Positions 52,076-61,624 are shown, counted from the first letter of the stretch. The stretch is 64,000 bases of DNA from Verrucomicrobiota bacterium (GCA_030604905.1 JAUVVA010000001.1:62001-126000); one strand, 5' to 3'. The notes: generated by a model from the letters alone, not told the origin. Program-made: numbers and translations.

Positions 52076-54513
52076 CGGGCCACGGAGGCGGAGGCGGCGG
52101 GTGCGGGCGAGACGGCCGACGCGGGACCGCGCGGGGCGCTGCGGGCGGTGAAGGCGGTGAGACCGGCGAGATCGCGGGTGCTGCCGCCGGTGAGCAGGCT
52201 GACCACGTAGCCCACGATCACGCAGGTGCTGATCGCGACCACGCTGTAGCCCATCCAGTGGACCGCGCCGGTGCGGTCGATCCAGATCGTCATGGCGATG
52301 CTGGCCACGCCGCCGACGATGGCGCCGAAGCTGTTGGCGCGGGTGGTGAAGACGCCGAGGATGTAGATGCCGACGAAGCCGCCGCCGAGGAGCGCGATGA
52401 CCTTGTTCCAGATCGCGAACATCGAGGTGACCTCCTGCTTGGCCATGTAGATGGCGACGGCGGTGCCGACCACGCCGACGCCGTAGGACACGCTCTTCAT
52501 GATGAGCAGGCGGGTGCGGTCGGAGGCCTTGGGGAAGAAGTCTTCGGCGACAAGCGTGGCGACGCTGTTCATGCTGGACGAGAGCGTGGACATCGCGGCG
52601 GCGAAGATGGAGGCGATGACGAGGCCGCAGATGCCCGCGGGCAGGTTCTGCACGACGAAGAGGGGGACGATCTGATCGTTGCCGATGGAGGGCGCCAGAC
52701 GCGAGGGATCGCCGCGGAAGAAACCGAACATGAACACGCCCATGCCGTAGGTGAGGATGGAGATGATGATGCCGCAGGAGGTGAACATGAGCGCGGTGCG
52801 GCGCACCTCCTTGAGCGGGACGGAATACACGCGCTGGATCACCGGCTGGTCGCCGACGCCGCCCAGGATGGTGAACAGCGTGCCGAGGATGAGGATCCAG
52901 AAGACGGGCAGGGCGAGGTCCCAGGAGGCGATGATGAGGTTGAGCTTTTGGTAAGCCTGGGCGGCCTCCAGGGAGCCGCTGAAGCCGCCCGGGGTGCCGG
53001 CGATGGAATAGCCGATCACCAGCAGGGGGGCGACGATCATGAGCACGCCTTGGAAGACGTCGGTCCAGATGACGGCCTTGAAGCCGCCGATGGCGGTGTA
53101 GACGGTGGTGAGCACGCCCATGAGGAGGACGGCCACGACGACGTCGATGCCGGTGAAGGCGGCGATGGCGAGGGAGGGCAGCACCATGATGACGCTCATG
53201 CGACCGAAGGTCTGGAAGATGATGGCCTGGGCGCTGGCGATGAGGCGGAGGCCGCGGTTGAAGCGGCGGGCGAGGTATTCGTAGGTCGAGGTGATCTCGA
53301 GCCGGCGCAGGAGCGGGTAGATGAGGTAGGCGGAGATGAAGAAGCCCGCGATCATCATGAAGCCGGGGAAGAACCACACGAGATTGGTCGCGAAAGCCAT
53401 CGCCGGGATGGCCATGAAGCTGATCGAGCTGGCGCCGGTGGCGAACATGCTGATGCCGGCGGCCCACCATTTGACGTCACGATTGCCGAGGGAGAACTGC
53501 GCGGCGGTGTCGTGTTTTCCGGAGAGCAGCAAGCCGACCGCGACCATGGCGACGAAGTAGAGCCCGATCATGACGTAATCGAGGGCCGCGAGATTGTAGC
53601 GGGAGCGGACGACCTCGACGCCGAGTTCGGCGGAGCCGTCGCGGGCGAGTAGGCGGGCGGAGGAGCCGGAGCCTACGGCGAGCAGAGGGGTGGCGGGTGT
53701 CGGCGCGATCTCGGGTGAATACCAGGCGTCGAGCACGGCTTGGAAAACGTGGAGCGGGCGGGAGTCGGCCTCGCCGGAGAAGACAAGAAAGTGCGCGGTG
53801 GAGGAGGGCACGACGGCGGGATTGGCCATGGGCGCGGGCGCGGGCGTGCGTGCGATCCACCCGGTGGTGGTGAAACCGTCGACGGGGCGAAGGCGGTAGC
53901 TCCAGGCGGCGGAGAGCGGCGCGCCGTCGGCGGAGCGACCACCGACAACGAGGATCTCGTTGAAATTCACCGCGGCTCCAGGGTGGCTGAGCGCGCCACC
54001 GGGGTGCGGGGGTGCTTCCGTCCAGACGGGGTTGGCCGCGGCGAGATCGAGTGCGAAGACGCGGTCGGAGGCGCGGCCCTCGCCATCGAGTCCACCGATC
54101 ACGTGAAGCACGCGGCCGAGGAGGGCCACGCCGGCGTGGGCGCGCGGAGCGGGCAGGGAAGGAAGCGGAGTGACGGCGAGCCTCCCGCCGGAGAGAGAGA
54201 GGCGGAAGACGGCGGTGCTGTTCTCGCCGCCGACAAGAATCCAATCCCGCCCGTCGGCGGCGCCGGCGGCGCCGGGAGACGCCTGAAAGCCGGCCGGAAG
54301 CTCAAGGGGCGACCAGGTGTTGGCGCCGGAGGGGCGCGACCAGCCTTGGGCGCCGGCCAGGGCGATCCACGAGCCTCCGGCGTGCGCGAGGACCTCGGGC
54401 GTGGCCGGCGGAGGCGCCTCGACGAGCAGCCGTGTGCCGACGGGGTTCTGGGTCGGGCTGGCGATCAGCGCGGAGAAAGGGAGGAGCAGGGCGAGCAGGC
54501 GGAGGAGGCGCAT
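52072..54513 (-). CDS. Kelch/mutarotase-like domain fused to sodium:solute symporter
   Basis: The 813-aa protein has a signal peptide, then a Kelch-type beta-propeller domain (about 25-300). Kelch units show as GRDWILVGGENSTAVFRL, GRVLHVIGGLDGEGRASD and NEILVVGGRSADGAPLSAAW. From about residue 311 it is an SSS (SLC5-type) transporter with about 13 membrane segments: LDYVMIGLYFVAMVAVGLLL, FSLGNRDVKWWAAGISMFAT (the family's sodium-site helix region), AIGGFKAVIWTDVFQGVL and SSSMNSVATLVAEDFF. Kelch-SSS fusions related to the NanM-type epimerase occur in Verrucomicrobia, Planctomycetes and Bacteroidetes. The propeller probably binds or mutarotates the sugar before sodium-driven uptake. It is the only importer in the window, so the cargo is likely a released monosaccharide or unsaturated uronate. 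Confidence 0.92.
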   Translation of the reverse strand: MRLLRLLALLLPFSALIASPTQNPVGTRLLVEAPPPATPEVLAHAGGSWIALAGAQGWSRPSGANTWSPLELPAGFQASPGAAGAADGRDWILVGGENSTAVFRLSLSGGRLAVTPLPSLPAPRAHAGVALLGRVLHVIGGLDGEGRASDRVFALDLAAANPVWTEAPPHPGGALSHPGAAVNFNEILVVGGRSADGAPLSAAWSYRLRPVDGFTTTGWIARTPAPAPMANPAVVPSSTAHFLVFSGEADSRPLHVFQAVLDAWYSPEIAPTPATPLLAVGSGSSARLLARDGSAELGVEVVRSRYNLAALDYVMIGLYFVAMVAVGLLLSGKHDTAAQFSLGNRDVKWWAAGISMFATGASSISFMAIPAMAFATNLVWFFPGFMMIAGFFISAYLIYPLLRRLEITSTYEYLARRFNRGLRLIASAQAIIFQTFGRMSVIMVLPSLAIAAFTGIDVVVAVLLMGVLTTVYTAIGGFKAVIWTDVFQGVLMIVAPLLVIGYSIAGTPGGFSGSLEAAQAYQKLNLIIASWDLALPVFWILILGTLFTILGGVGDQPVIQRVYSVPLKEVRRTALMFTSCGIIISILTYGMGVFMFGFFRGDPSRLAPSIGNDQIVPLFVVQNLPAGICGLVIASIFAAAMSTLSSSMNSVATLVAEDFFPKASDRTRLLIMKSVSYGVGVVGTAVAIYMAKQEVTSMFAIWNKVIALLGGGFVGIYILGVFTTRANSFGAIVGGVASIAMTIWIDRTGAVHWMGYSVVAISTCVIVGYVVSLLTGGSTRDLAGLTAFTARSAPRGPASAVSPAPAASASVAR

Positions 54514-54519
54514 GGAAAA

Positions 54520-56610
54520 TCAGGGTTGGGTGGCGGCGAGCGTGGCGAAGTCGGGCCAGGCGGGGGCGAGGTCGTCCGCATCGGGGCTCTGGATCTCGAC
54601 GCGAACGGGAGCAATCTCGCCGGGTGCGGCGGGGGCGGGGCGGCGGACGGTGTAGGTCTTGGCGCCGATGACGACGCGGAGGGCGGCGAAGCCCGATTCG
54701 TCGGCGACGCGGACCTGCGCTTTCGCGGTGGAGGCGGCGACGCGGATTTCCACGACGAAGCGGCGGGCGGCCTGGCCGGGCGCGGTGTCGCGGAGCACGA
54801 GGTCGTGGTAGGGCGCGGCGGGGAGGCGGAAGGGTGTGGTCTCGATGATCGTCTCGGCGAAATCGGTGGCGTGGACGATGGCCACGAAGTCGCCGAAGCG
54901 ATGGAGGCCGGAGCCTTCGGAGACTAGCGACTGGGCGGGGCCGTGCACGGTGCCGCCGGTGCCGAAGCGCACGAGGCCTTCGACGCGGGCGGCGGGGGTC
55001 GAGGCTGATTCCGGGAAAACGTCGAGCACGCCGACCAGCCGGTCCGGGAGGCAAAGCCAAAGCTGGCGCGCGCGCCATGGGACGAGGCGGCCCTTGCGCG
55101 AACTCCCGAAGGCGTGGAGCTGATACTCGGCGGCGAAGGCGGCGTGGTGGCGACCGATATCGAGCGAGGACTCGAGGCCGGAGGTGAGCCAGGCGAAGGA
55201 CTGCGGGCGCGCGCGGTCCTCGCCGATTTGCACCCTCGGGTAGACGCCCATCAGGATGACGCCTCGCGACGAGTCTGCGCGCAGGATCTGGGCGCCGAGC
55301 AAGGTGGCGTGGCCGGGCTCGTCCTCGGGAATCGCGCGAAGGGTCGCGGCGTAGTTGAAACGTCCATACCAAGCGCGTGGACCGACGATATTGCGGTCGA
55401 GAATGGTGAAGTTGTCCGGGAGCGGGCGGGAGGCGATGGCGGGGTCCCACCACGCAAGCTGCCAGCGGGCGGAGTGCCAGTTGTTGTCGAGGCGGGCGGC
55501 GGGGTCTGGAGGAACGACCATGCCGCGCACGAAGGGGTTGCGGGTCAGGGCGACGACGGGCTCGCCGCCGGCGGGGCGCTCGGCGCCGTTCCACTGGTGT
55601 TTCCAGGAGGGGGCTGTCCAAAACTCGCCGAGGCGGCCGACGCTGACGGGGCCATACCATTCGAGACCACGGAGGATCTTGACGGCGACGGGATCGGCGG
55701 AGATCTCGTGGTGGCGTGCAAGGTGGAAGGCGACGATGTCGTGGTAGCCCACCGATTCGTTCTGGCTCCAGATGTAGCGGGTGGCGCCATCGGGCAGGAC
55801 GTGGTCGCGCTGGAGGTGAAGAAGGTAGCGGGAGCGTTCGAGCCACGAATCGTCGCGCAGGTGGAGGCCGAGATTGAGGGCGTGGAGGGAGAGGGTGAGA
55901 TCGATGTTGGTGTAGCCCTTGGCGTGGGCTCGTCGGTGGTTCTCGATCCGGGTCGCGAGGTTGACTGCGCAGGCGCGGAAGGCCTCGTCCCAACGGGCCC
56001 GCTGGGCGGGGAGAAGCAGGCCGGGGTAGAGGGCGGCGAACTCGCGGAGCGCGGTCAGGGCGGGGCCGAGCGCAAAATCATCGAGGAGTTCGCGGCCGCC
56101 GAGACGCTCGTTAAGCGCGAGGAGCGCGAGGGCGTCGGCGTAGGCGTGCGCGCGGCGGAGAAAGCGCCGGAGGAGCTCGGGGTCGCCGCGAAGTGGGCTG
56201 TCGGGGTGGGCGAAGAGCCAGAGGTAGGCGTCCATGCGGGCGGCGACCTGGCGGGCGTCGCGCGGATCGCCCGAGCCGCGGAGGGCGAAAAAGCCGGGGG
56301 CATTCTCCGCGCCAAGGCGGGGCCATGACGCGGCGGGGTCGGGTCGGGCGAGTTCGGCGCGGGCTCCGGCGACGAGGCGTGCGACGTAGGGATTTGCGGA
56401 TACGCCGCGGAGGGGCGTCAGGGCGGAGAGACCCGAGGGCGCGGGAGACGCGGGGGCGGCGGAGAGCGCGGCGGCTTCGGGGGGAGCAAAGGCGTCGCCG
56501 CGCTCCGTGGCGACCGCGAGCGCGGCGGCCACCGGGTTGGATGGCGCGGCGCCGAGCAGGGCGGGGGCAAGGGAGATCAGGCCGGCGAGGATTTGAAGGA
56601 AGGATGGCAT
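54520..56610 (-). CDS. Exported toroid-like protein, possible polysaccharide lyase of unassigned family
   Basis: The 696-aa protein has a signal peptide (about 1-21). The N-terminal half is helical (ARQVAARMDAYLWLFAHPDS, LLRRFLRRAHAYADALALL, KGYTNIDLTLSLHALNLGL), with YIWSQNESVGYHDIVAFHLA near 285-305 containing Asn, Tyr and His of the type used by toroid lyases. The C-terminal half is beta-rich (RQLWLCLPDRLVGVLDVFPE, GTVHGPAQSLVSEG). This alpha-toroid plus beta-sandwich layout recalls PL8/PL12/PL15-type lyases, but I cannot name a family and it lacks the GVHPRVL signature of the four heparinase-like paralogues. It is 6 bp upstream of the symporter gene, so tightly co-transcribed, which supports a role in producing the transported sugar. 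Confidence 0.72.
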   Translation of the reverse strand: MPSFLQILAGLISLAPALLGAAPSNPVAAALAVATERGDAFAPPEAAALSAAPASPAPSGLSALTPLRGVSANPYVARLVAGARAELARPDPAASWPRLGAENAPGFFALRGSGDPRDARQVAARMDAYLWLFAHPDSPLRGDPELLRRFLRRAHAYADALALLALNERLGGRELLDDFALGPALTALREFAALYPGLLLPAQRARWDEAFRACAVNLATRIENHRRAHAKGYTNIDLTLSLHALNLGLHLRDDSWLERSRYLLHLQRDHVLPDGATRYIWSQNESVGYHDIVAFHLARHHEISADPVAVKILRGLEWYGPVSVGRLGEFWTAPSWKHQWNGAERPAGGEPVVALTRNPFVRGMVVPPDPAARLDNNWHSARWQLAWWDPAIASRPLPDNFTILDRNIVGPRAWYGRFNYAATLRAIPEDEPGHATLLGAQILRADSSRGVILMGVYPRVQIGEDRARPQSFAWLTSGLESSLDIGRHHAAFAAEYQLHAFGSSRKGRLVPWRARQLWLCLPDRLVGVLDVFPESASTPAARVEGLVRFGTGGTVHGPAQSLVSEGSGLHRFGDFVAIVHATDFAETIIETTPFRLPAAPYHDLVLRDTAPGQAARRFVVEIRVAASTAKAQVRVADESGFAALRVVIGAKTYTVRRPAPAAPGEIAPVRVEIQSPDADDLAPAWPDFATLAATQP

Positions 56611-56631
56611 GCTCGGAGCGGGAGGCGCTGG

Positions 56632-57348
56632 TCAGCGAGTCGGGCGAGCGAGGGTGGCGATCTCGGCGGCGGAGAGGGCCCGGGCGTGTATGCGCAGTTC
56701 GTCGAGGTCGCCGATCAGGGGCTTCGCGATCTCGTCTCGGGTGCCGCCCTCCGGCAGGCGAACCCGTTCCGTTACGGAGCCGAGCTGGACGACGGGGGCG
56801 AGGCGGGTGAGGTCGAGGTCGGAGGAGCCGATTTCGCGTCCGTTGAGGTAGAGGGTGGCTTTGCCGCCTTGGTGGACGAGGGCGACGTGCGCCCAGATTT
56901 GTTCGTCGAGGGGACGTTCGGAGGCGAAGACGTTCCAGGTGCCGCCGGAGGAGAAGGAGAGACGGCCCGTGTTGTTGGTGCGGATGACGAAGCCGCGGGC
57001 TCCGCCGACGTCGACGCAGGTGCCGTAGGGCTGGGCGCGGCCCATGGGGCGCAGCCAGAAATCGAGGGTGAAAGAGCCGTCGGGCGAGACTCGCGCGAGA
57101 TCGAGGGGGATGTTCACCTGGCCGACGGGCGTGTCGGCAAAAGACAAGGCCTGTCCGGCGCGGCCCGGCGTCGGCTCGACCTTGCCGGAGACGGAGGCCG
57201 GGCGTGCGGCGGGGCCGGAGCCCGGGAAGACGCCGCGGTCGAGGCGATCGAAGGACCAGTGGGCGACGGGGGCTTGAGCCAGCGCGGAGGAGGCGGTGGC
57301 GAGGAGCAGAAGGGCGGAGGCGAGAACAGGGTGGAGGCGGGGTTTCAT
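56632..57348 (-). CDS. Small exported LamG-domain protein
   Basis: The 238-aa protein has a signal peptide (1-24, SSALA) followed by one LamG/concanavalin-type jelly roll. Blocks are VAHWSFDRLDRGVF, SFTLDFWLRPMGRAQ, IWAHVALVHQGGKATLYLNG and IGDLDELRIHARALSAAEIA, the usual start, middle and end motifs of that family. It has no catalytic domain, so it is probably a carbohydrate- or surface-binding protein. It lies 9 bp downstream of the 239-aa gene and 21 bp upstream of the toroid-like enzyme gene. Together with its two upstream neighbours it looks like a surface-display set rather than an enzyme. Confidence 0.83.
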   Translation of the reverse strand: MKPRLHPVLASALLLLATASSALAQAPVAHWSFDRLDRGVFPGSGPAARPASVSGKVEPTPGRAGQALSFADTPVGQVNIPLDLARVSPDGSFTLDFWLRPMGRAQPYGTCVDVGGARGFVIRTNNTGRLSFSSGGTWNVFASERPLDEQIWAHVALVHQGGKATLYLNGREIGSSDLDLTRLAPVVQLGSVTERVRLPEGGTRDEIAKPLIGDLDELRIHARALSAAEIATLARPTR

Positions 57349-57357
57349 GGGAAAGCG

Positions 57358-58077
57358 TCAAGGGGTGGAGGGAGGCTGGGCGGGAAGGGTGTAGGCGCTG
57401 ACATCGTCCACGATCCGGTTCACCTGCATGGCGCCGTTGTGGGCGAAGATGATCACGAGGGTGCGCTGGCTGGGGCGGACCACCCAATTGTTGCCGTAGA
57501 GCAGGCGCGGTTGAGGCTGCTCCATGCCGATGGCGGTGTAGCGCGTTTCAGCCGAACCCTCGGCCCGGAGGCCGGGATCGATCTGATGCACGGCGCGGGG
57601 GGCGAGGGGAAAGCGCTGCTCGCCGAAGGACACGACGAGCGGGACCGGCGTGAGATTGATGAAGCGGCTGGAGGGGGCGGGGAAGGAGCGGAGATCGTCG
57701 CTGAGCGCGACGACGCGATATGGGAGGGGCGAGTCCTCGGGTGCGGCCAGAAACACCAGAAGGGGCCAATCGCCGGCGGCGGATACTTCGGCTTCGGCGA
57801 CGGCGCGAGGCACGGGCTTGTTTTCGGGGCCGGGGACGAGTCGGTAGAAGACGATGCGTTCGGTGCGTTCGTGGGCGTAGAATGGGGATCGCGCGGTGTC
57901 GGTGACGGCCACGGGAACGGGTTTGCCGGCGCGCTGGACGAAAAGATCGTCGGCGGAGACGCGCCAGCCGAGGGTGCGAAAATGCAGGCGCCCGTCGGGA
58001 GCGGGAGCCTGAGCCTGGAGCAGGCAGGGCGCGACGGCCAGGAAGGTGGCGAGAACAAGCAGGAACCTAGAGGTCAT
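57358..58077 (-). CDS. Exported protein of unknown function paired with the pilin-like giant
   Basis: The 239-aa protein is read from the ATG at 58077, which starts a signal peptide (MTSRFLLVLATFLAVAPCLLQAQ). That ATG overlaps the preceding gene's end by 11 bp. The body is beta-rich (RLHFRTLGWRVSADDLFVQ, ERIVFYRLVPGPENKPV, RFINLTPVPLVVSFGEQRF, NNWVVRPSQRTLVIIFAHNG). I recognise no catalytic motif. The overlap with the Verru_Chthon-type gene suggests an obligate partner, for example a surface or assembly protein. Function is unknown. Confidence 0.75.
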   Translation of the reverse strand: MTSRFLLVLATFLAVAPCLLQAQAPAPDGRLHFRTLGWRVSADDLFVQRAGKPVPVAVTDTARSPFYAHERTERIVFYRLVPGPENKPVPRAVAEAEVSAAGDWPLLVFLAAPEDSPLPYRVVALSDDLRSFPAPSSRFINLTPVPLVVSFGEQRFPLAPRAVHQIDPGLRAEGSAETRYTAIGMEQPQPRLLYGNNWVVRPSQRTLVIIFAHNGAMQVNRIVDDVSAYTLPAQPPSTP

Positions 58078-61000
58078 CGGGGGAAAGCCAGCGGAAGCCG
58101 ACGATCTCAAAGCGGCGGCCGAAGCGCTGGTTGTCGGTGTCGGTGGGCGGGAAGACGTGGGCTTGGTCGGCAGACGAGTTGACGTATTCGGGAAGGCGCT
58201 GGACGACGGCCTCGGCCCAGGCGCGGCCTTCGACGGCGGAGGTGACGGGGTTGAGGGTTTCGCCGTAAACGCGGATGACGAAGGTATCGGAGCGTGCGCT
58301 CATGGCGGGCGAGAAGGCCTGCACGAGGTCCTGCTGCATGAGGTAGCCGGGCATGCCGACGGTGGAGTTGAGGGTGTTGCCGGCGCCGTCGCGGGTGTTG
58401 AGGACGGGCAGGGAGCGGCCCGAGTCGAGCAGGCCAAGGCCGGAGGCGGAGAGCGGGGCACCGGCGGACTTGATGGAGTCGTTGAGGTTGGTGCGGTCGA
58501 TGGCGGCCTGGAGGGCGCCGGCGCGCGTGAGGTTTGAATCGGGTCCGAGGCGGCGGTTGAGGAAGTCGCCCATGGACAGGAAGGGGCCGCGAGTCTTGAC
58601 CTGCTCCACGATGCGGGTGGCGAGGTCGGTGAGTTCGTCGTCGCTCAGCGCGCGGACGCCTTCCCAAGCCTGGTTGACGCCGCCGGTGCTGGCCGCCGAC
58701 CAGAAGCGCGGAACGGGGTTGCGGAGGTTGGAGGCGGATAGGGTGGTGACGGAGCCGTTTTCGGCGCGGAAGAGACGGAGATCGTTTCCAGAGAGGCTGC
58801 CGAGAAACGCCTTCCAAGCGTCGACCGAGGTGGAGTTGATGTTGAACGCGCCTTCGAGGACGAGATTGGCGGCGGCCCGGTCGAGGTTGCGCAGGTCGGA
58901 GAGGAGCGGCGCGGCGCCGCGAGGAGAGTGGGGGCGGATGCGGGAATTGGGCAGAGGGCGCGAGGGATCGGCGAGTGCGCCAGAGCCCGGGTTGGCGGAA
59001 TTGAAGTCGGCCCAGAGCGGGGGAAACGAGGCTCCCGCGGGCGGGACGGTGGAGAAGAAGAAGCGGTCGAAGAGGGTGGCGTTGGCGTGGAAGCTGTCGT
59101 CCATCATGATGTAGGCGCCGGTGCCGGACGTGGTGTTCTGAAGGAGGTTGTCGCTGGTGGGGATGAAGGGGTTGGCGAGGGAACCTCCGACGAACATGGA
59201 GCCGAGGTCGCGATACTGGTAGTTGCCGATCGAGTTGAAGACCGAGGCCGGCATGTGCATGAACTGACCGAGCGAAACCAGGGGCTGGCTGGGAACGTCG
59301 CGAAGGACGCGGCGGGCGCCGCCCCCGGGCACGCCTACGCTTTGGTCACCAAAGTAGGTTTCCCAAGGCGCACCCACGACTCGTTGGAACATCTGCACCT
59401 CGCTGGCGGCGCTGGAGTAGAGGGTGCCGAAGGAGCTGATGTAGACCTCGGACCAAGTTATCCCGGATTTGTTTTCGAAGGGGGAGAAGAGCGGGGCGTT
59501 GCCGTGGAAAGGGGCGATGACGGCGGGACCGTTGGCGTAACTGAGCGCGCCGGAGGAGGGATTCAGTCCTTTGCGGCGATGGAAGAATCCGGTGAGGCGA
59601 CGCACCGAGCCGTTCATCCCGGAGATGGCGAGACCGGCCGGCCAGGCGCTGGTGGTGTCGCCCTGCACGTCGGCGCCGTCTCCGCCTTGGAAGCGCACGC
59701 CGCCGTCGTTCCAAGGCCACTTGTGGGCCTGAGGCACAACAAAGGTATCCGTGTTTTGAGAGCGAAGGCGCCGGTCGGAGATGGTGACGGAGACAACCGC
59801 GTTGGGGTTTATCGTGCCGGCGAAGCCGGGCAGGTCGCAAAACTGGGACCAGTCGGCGGAGAGAGTGGATGCGGACGTGAGGTCATTGAAGGTGATGGCG
59901 CCCACGGGGGTGTTCGGTGAGGCGGCGACGTCGGCGGAGAGGCCAAAGACGCGGGTCTCGCCCGGTTCGAGGTTGGCGGCGCCGGCGGCGGTGCGAAGGG
60001 TGAAGCGCCCGGCGGGGGCTTGGTTGAGAATGACGGGATCGAGGGCGGTGCCGTCCACCGAGACGGTGATGCTGACAGCGGTGCCCGCGGTGGCGAAGGC
60101 GCCAAAGTTTCGCTGGAACTGGAAGTTCGCGGCGGAGATGCGGGCGTTGTAGGGATTGTGCAGGACAAGCTGCGGGAAGTAGTGCAGGCGCAGGCGCCAG
60201 TTGGTGCCGTCGAAGTAGCTGGAGAGGCCGATGTCGAGGCGGGTGGCGACCACTTCAGGCACGAGGCCGCCGAGTTTCACGACTTGGCCGTTCAGTTGGG
60301 TGGAGATGACGCGCGGAGTCACCTGAAGCGGCAGCGAAGCGAGCGATCCCGAGGTGGCGGGGGTGATTGGGGCGCCGTTGGTGGAGACGCCGCCGGGGAC
60401 GGCGAGGGAGGACTTGTAGGTGTTGTAGTAGGCGTAGAGGGCGATCCAGGGGAGCCCGTCGGTGACGCCGCTCATCGCCGCCGGAATGGTGGCGAGCGGC
60501 GTGGTGAGGCTGGCGTGATTGCGGTAGAGCATGGAGGCGCCGAAGCCATGGTTCGCGGCGAGGGTGGCGAAGGCGGCCGGTGTCTCGAAGGCGGCGGTGA
60601 GATCGGTCTTGAGGCCGCCGTTTCGCACGTCGGCGAGAACGCCGCGCGAGTGAACGGTGAGATCGGCGAGGTGTCGCTTCAGGTCGAGCGACGGAGGGGA
60701 ACTGGGGAGGAAGCGGATTTGATTAATCTCAAGCAGTCGCCTGATCTGCTCGGCGGAGTTGGTGGTGCGAAAGTCGACAGAGCCACCGCTTACGAGACCG
60801 GCGATTTTGTGCACCGCGTTCGCCTGCGGAGCGATGAAATGGGCCTGTCCGGTCTCGCTGGCAGGAGCCGCGCCGAGCGTGGGCGACGGGAGGTTGGCGC
60901 GGGCTTTCACGCCCTCGTCCGAGACCCAGTAGGCAAACTTGCCGACAGGAGACTCTCCTCCGCCGCCGAGGCCTGGGATGCTGGCGTTTGGGGCGGTGAT

Positions 61001-61618
61001 CTCGACGAGCGGAGCGGATACCGTGATCCCGCCGGAGGGGCCGAGGTCACGGGCGAGCTCAACGGAATTGGAGGCGGTGGCGGTCCAAGAGTCGGGATTG
61101 ATGGCGCTATTGTTGATCGTCGCGGTGGCGGAGGCGGTCTCGGCGCCGGAGACCAGCCAGGTGACGCGACTGTTGGCACCGGTGGGGTTGTCGGTGCTCC
61201 ATTCGCGCAAAGGAGCCCCGGAGCCGTGGTCGAGCTGGTTGTTCGCGCCGGGTGCTGGATTGTGAGTCAACCACACCCCGGTCCATAGCGGTTGCCGCAT
61301 GGCGCCGGCGCCGGTGTTGCGGAGCGTGGTCGAGTTTGTGTCCAGGATGTCGGCGCGGGCGGTGACGCGTTGGTCAGGGCCGGCGGCCTGCTGGAGCTGG
61401 CCGATGGCGACGTTGAGCGCGAAGAGAGCGTTCTGGCGCGCCTGCGAAAGGGACTGGGTGTTGCCGGCGACTTGGGTTTCGACGCGGGTGAAGGTGGCGA
61501 GGCCGACTAGGATCAGGACGAGAAACGCGACGAGGACGACGGTGACGATGAGCGCGAAGCCGCGCCGGGGCCGGAGCGGGGTCTGGAATCGCGGACGATT
61601 GCGGCGCGGGGCGGGCAT
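58067..61618 (-). CDS. Giant pilin-like protein resembling Verru_Chthon cassette protein A
   Basis: The 1183-aa protein begins with a basic stretch and PRRGFALIVTVVLVAFLVLI, then VGLATFTRVETQVAGNTQ. This is a type IV pilin/PilX-like N-terminal helix (about 19-45) with a processing-site-like Gly before Phe, but with no Glu at position 5. The remaining roughly 1100 residues are a large exported domain (IPGLGGGGESPVGKFAYWVSDEGVKARANL, ... VQRLPEYVNSSADQAHVFPP). Size and layout match the Verru_Chthon cassette protein A family described in Verrucomicrobia. Its usual B, C and D partners are not visible here. It starts 6 bp after the GH3 stop and overlaps the 239-aa gene, so it belongs to the same operon. 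A pseudopilus-like role in displaying or secreting the enzymes is speculative. Confidence 0.7.
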   Translation of the reverse strand: MPAPRRNRPRFQTPLRPRRGFALIVTVVLVAFLVLILVGLATFTRVETQVAGNTQSLSQARQNALFALNVAIGQLQQAAGPDQRVTARADILDTNSTTLRNTGAGAMRQPLWTGVWLTHNPAPGANNQLDHGSGAPLREWSTDNPTGANSRVTWLVSGAETASATATINNSAINPDSWTATASNSVELARDLGPSGGITVSAPLVEITAPNASIPGLGGGGESPVGKFAYWVSDEGVKARANLPSPTLGAAPASETGQAHFIAPQANAVHKIAGLVSGGSVDFRTTNSAEQIRRLLEINQIRFLPSSPPSLDLKRHLADLTVHSRGVLADVRNGGLKTDLTAAFETPAAFATLAANHGFGASMLYRNHASLTTPLATIPAAMSGVTDGLPWIALYAYYNTYKSSLAVPGGVSTNGAPITPATSGSLASLPLQVTPRVISTQLNGQVVKLGGLVPEVVATRLDIGLSSYFDGTNWRLRLHYFPQLVLHNPYNARISAANFQFQRNFGAFATAGTAVSITVSVDGTALDPVILNQAPAGRFTLRTAAGAANLEPGETRVFGLSADVAASPNTPVGAITFNDLTSASTLSADWSQFCDLPGFAGTINPNAVVSVTISDRRLRSQNTDTFVVPQAHKWPWNDGGVRFQGGDGADVQGDTTSAWPAGLAISGMNGSVRRLTGFFHRRKGLNPSSGALSYANGPAVIAPFHGNAPLFSPFENKSGITWSEVYISSFGTLYSSAASEVQMFQRVVGAPWETYFGDQSVGVPGGGARRVLRDVPSQPLVSLGQFMHMPASVFNSIGNYQYRDLGSMFVGGSLANPFIPTSDNLLQNTTSGTGAYIMMDDSFHANATLFDRFFFSTVPPAGASFPPLWADFNSANPGSGALADPSRPLPNSRIRPHSPRGAAPLLSDLRNLDRAAANLVLEGAFNINSTSVDAWKAFLGSLSGNDLRLFRAENGSVTTLSASNLRNPVPRFWSAASTGGVNQAWEGVRALSDDELTDLATRIVEQVKTRGPFLSMGDFLNRRLGPDSNLTRAGALQAAIDRTNLNDSIKSAGAPLSASGLGLLDSGRSLPVLNTRDGAGNTLNSTVGMPGYLMQQDLVQAFSPAMSARSDTFVIRVYGETLNPVTSAVEGRAWAEAVVQRLPEYVNSSADQAHVFPPTDTDNQRFGRRFEIVGFRWLSPDDL

Positions 61619-61624
61619 GATCGA

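Noticed and set aside
52076-53470. Upstream extension of the lyase frame at 48881
   Set aside because: It translates as His/Arg-rich nonsense antisense-frame to the symporter. The ATG at 52075 opens a proper signal peptide.
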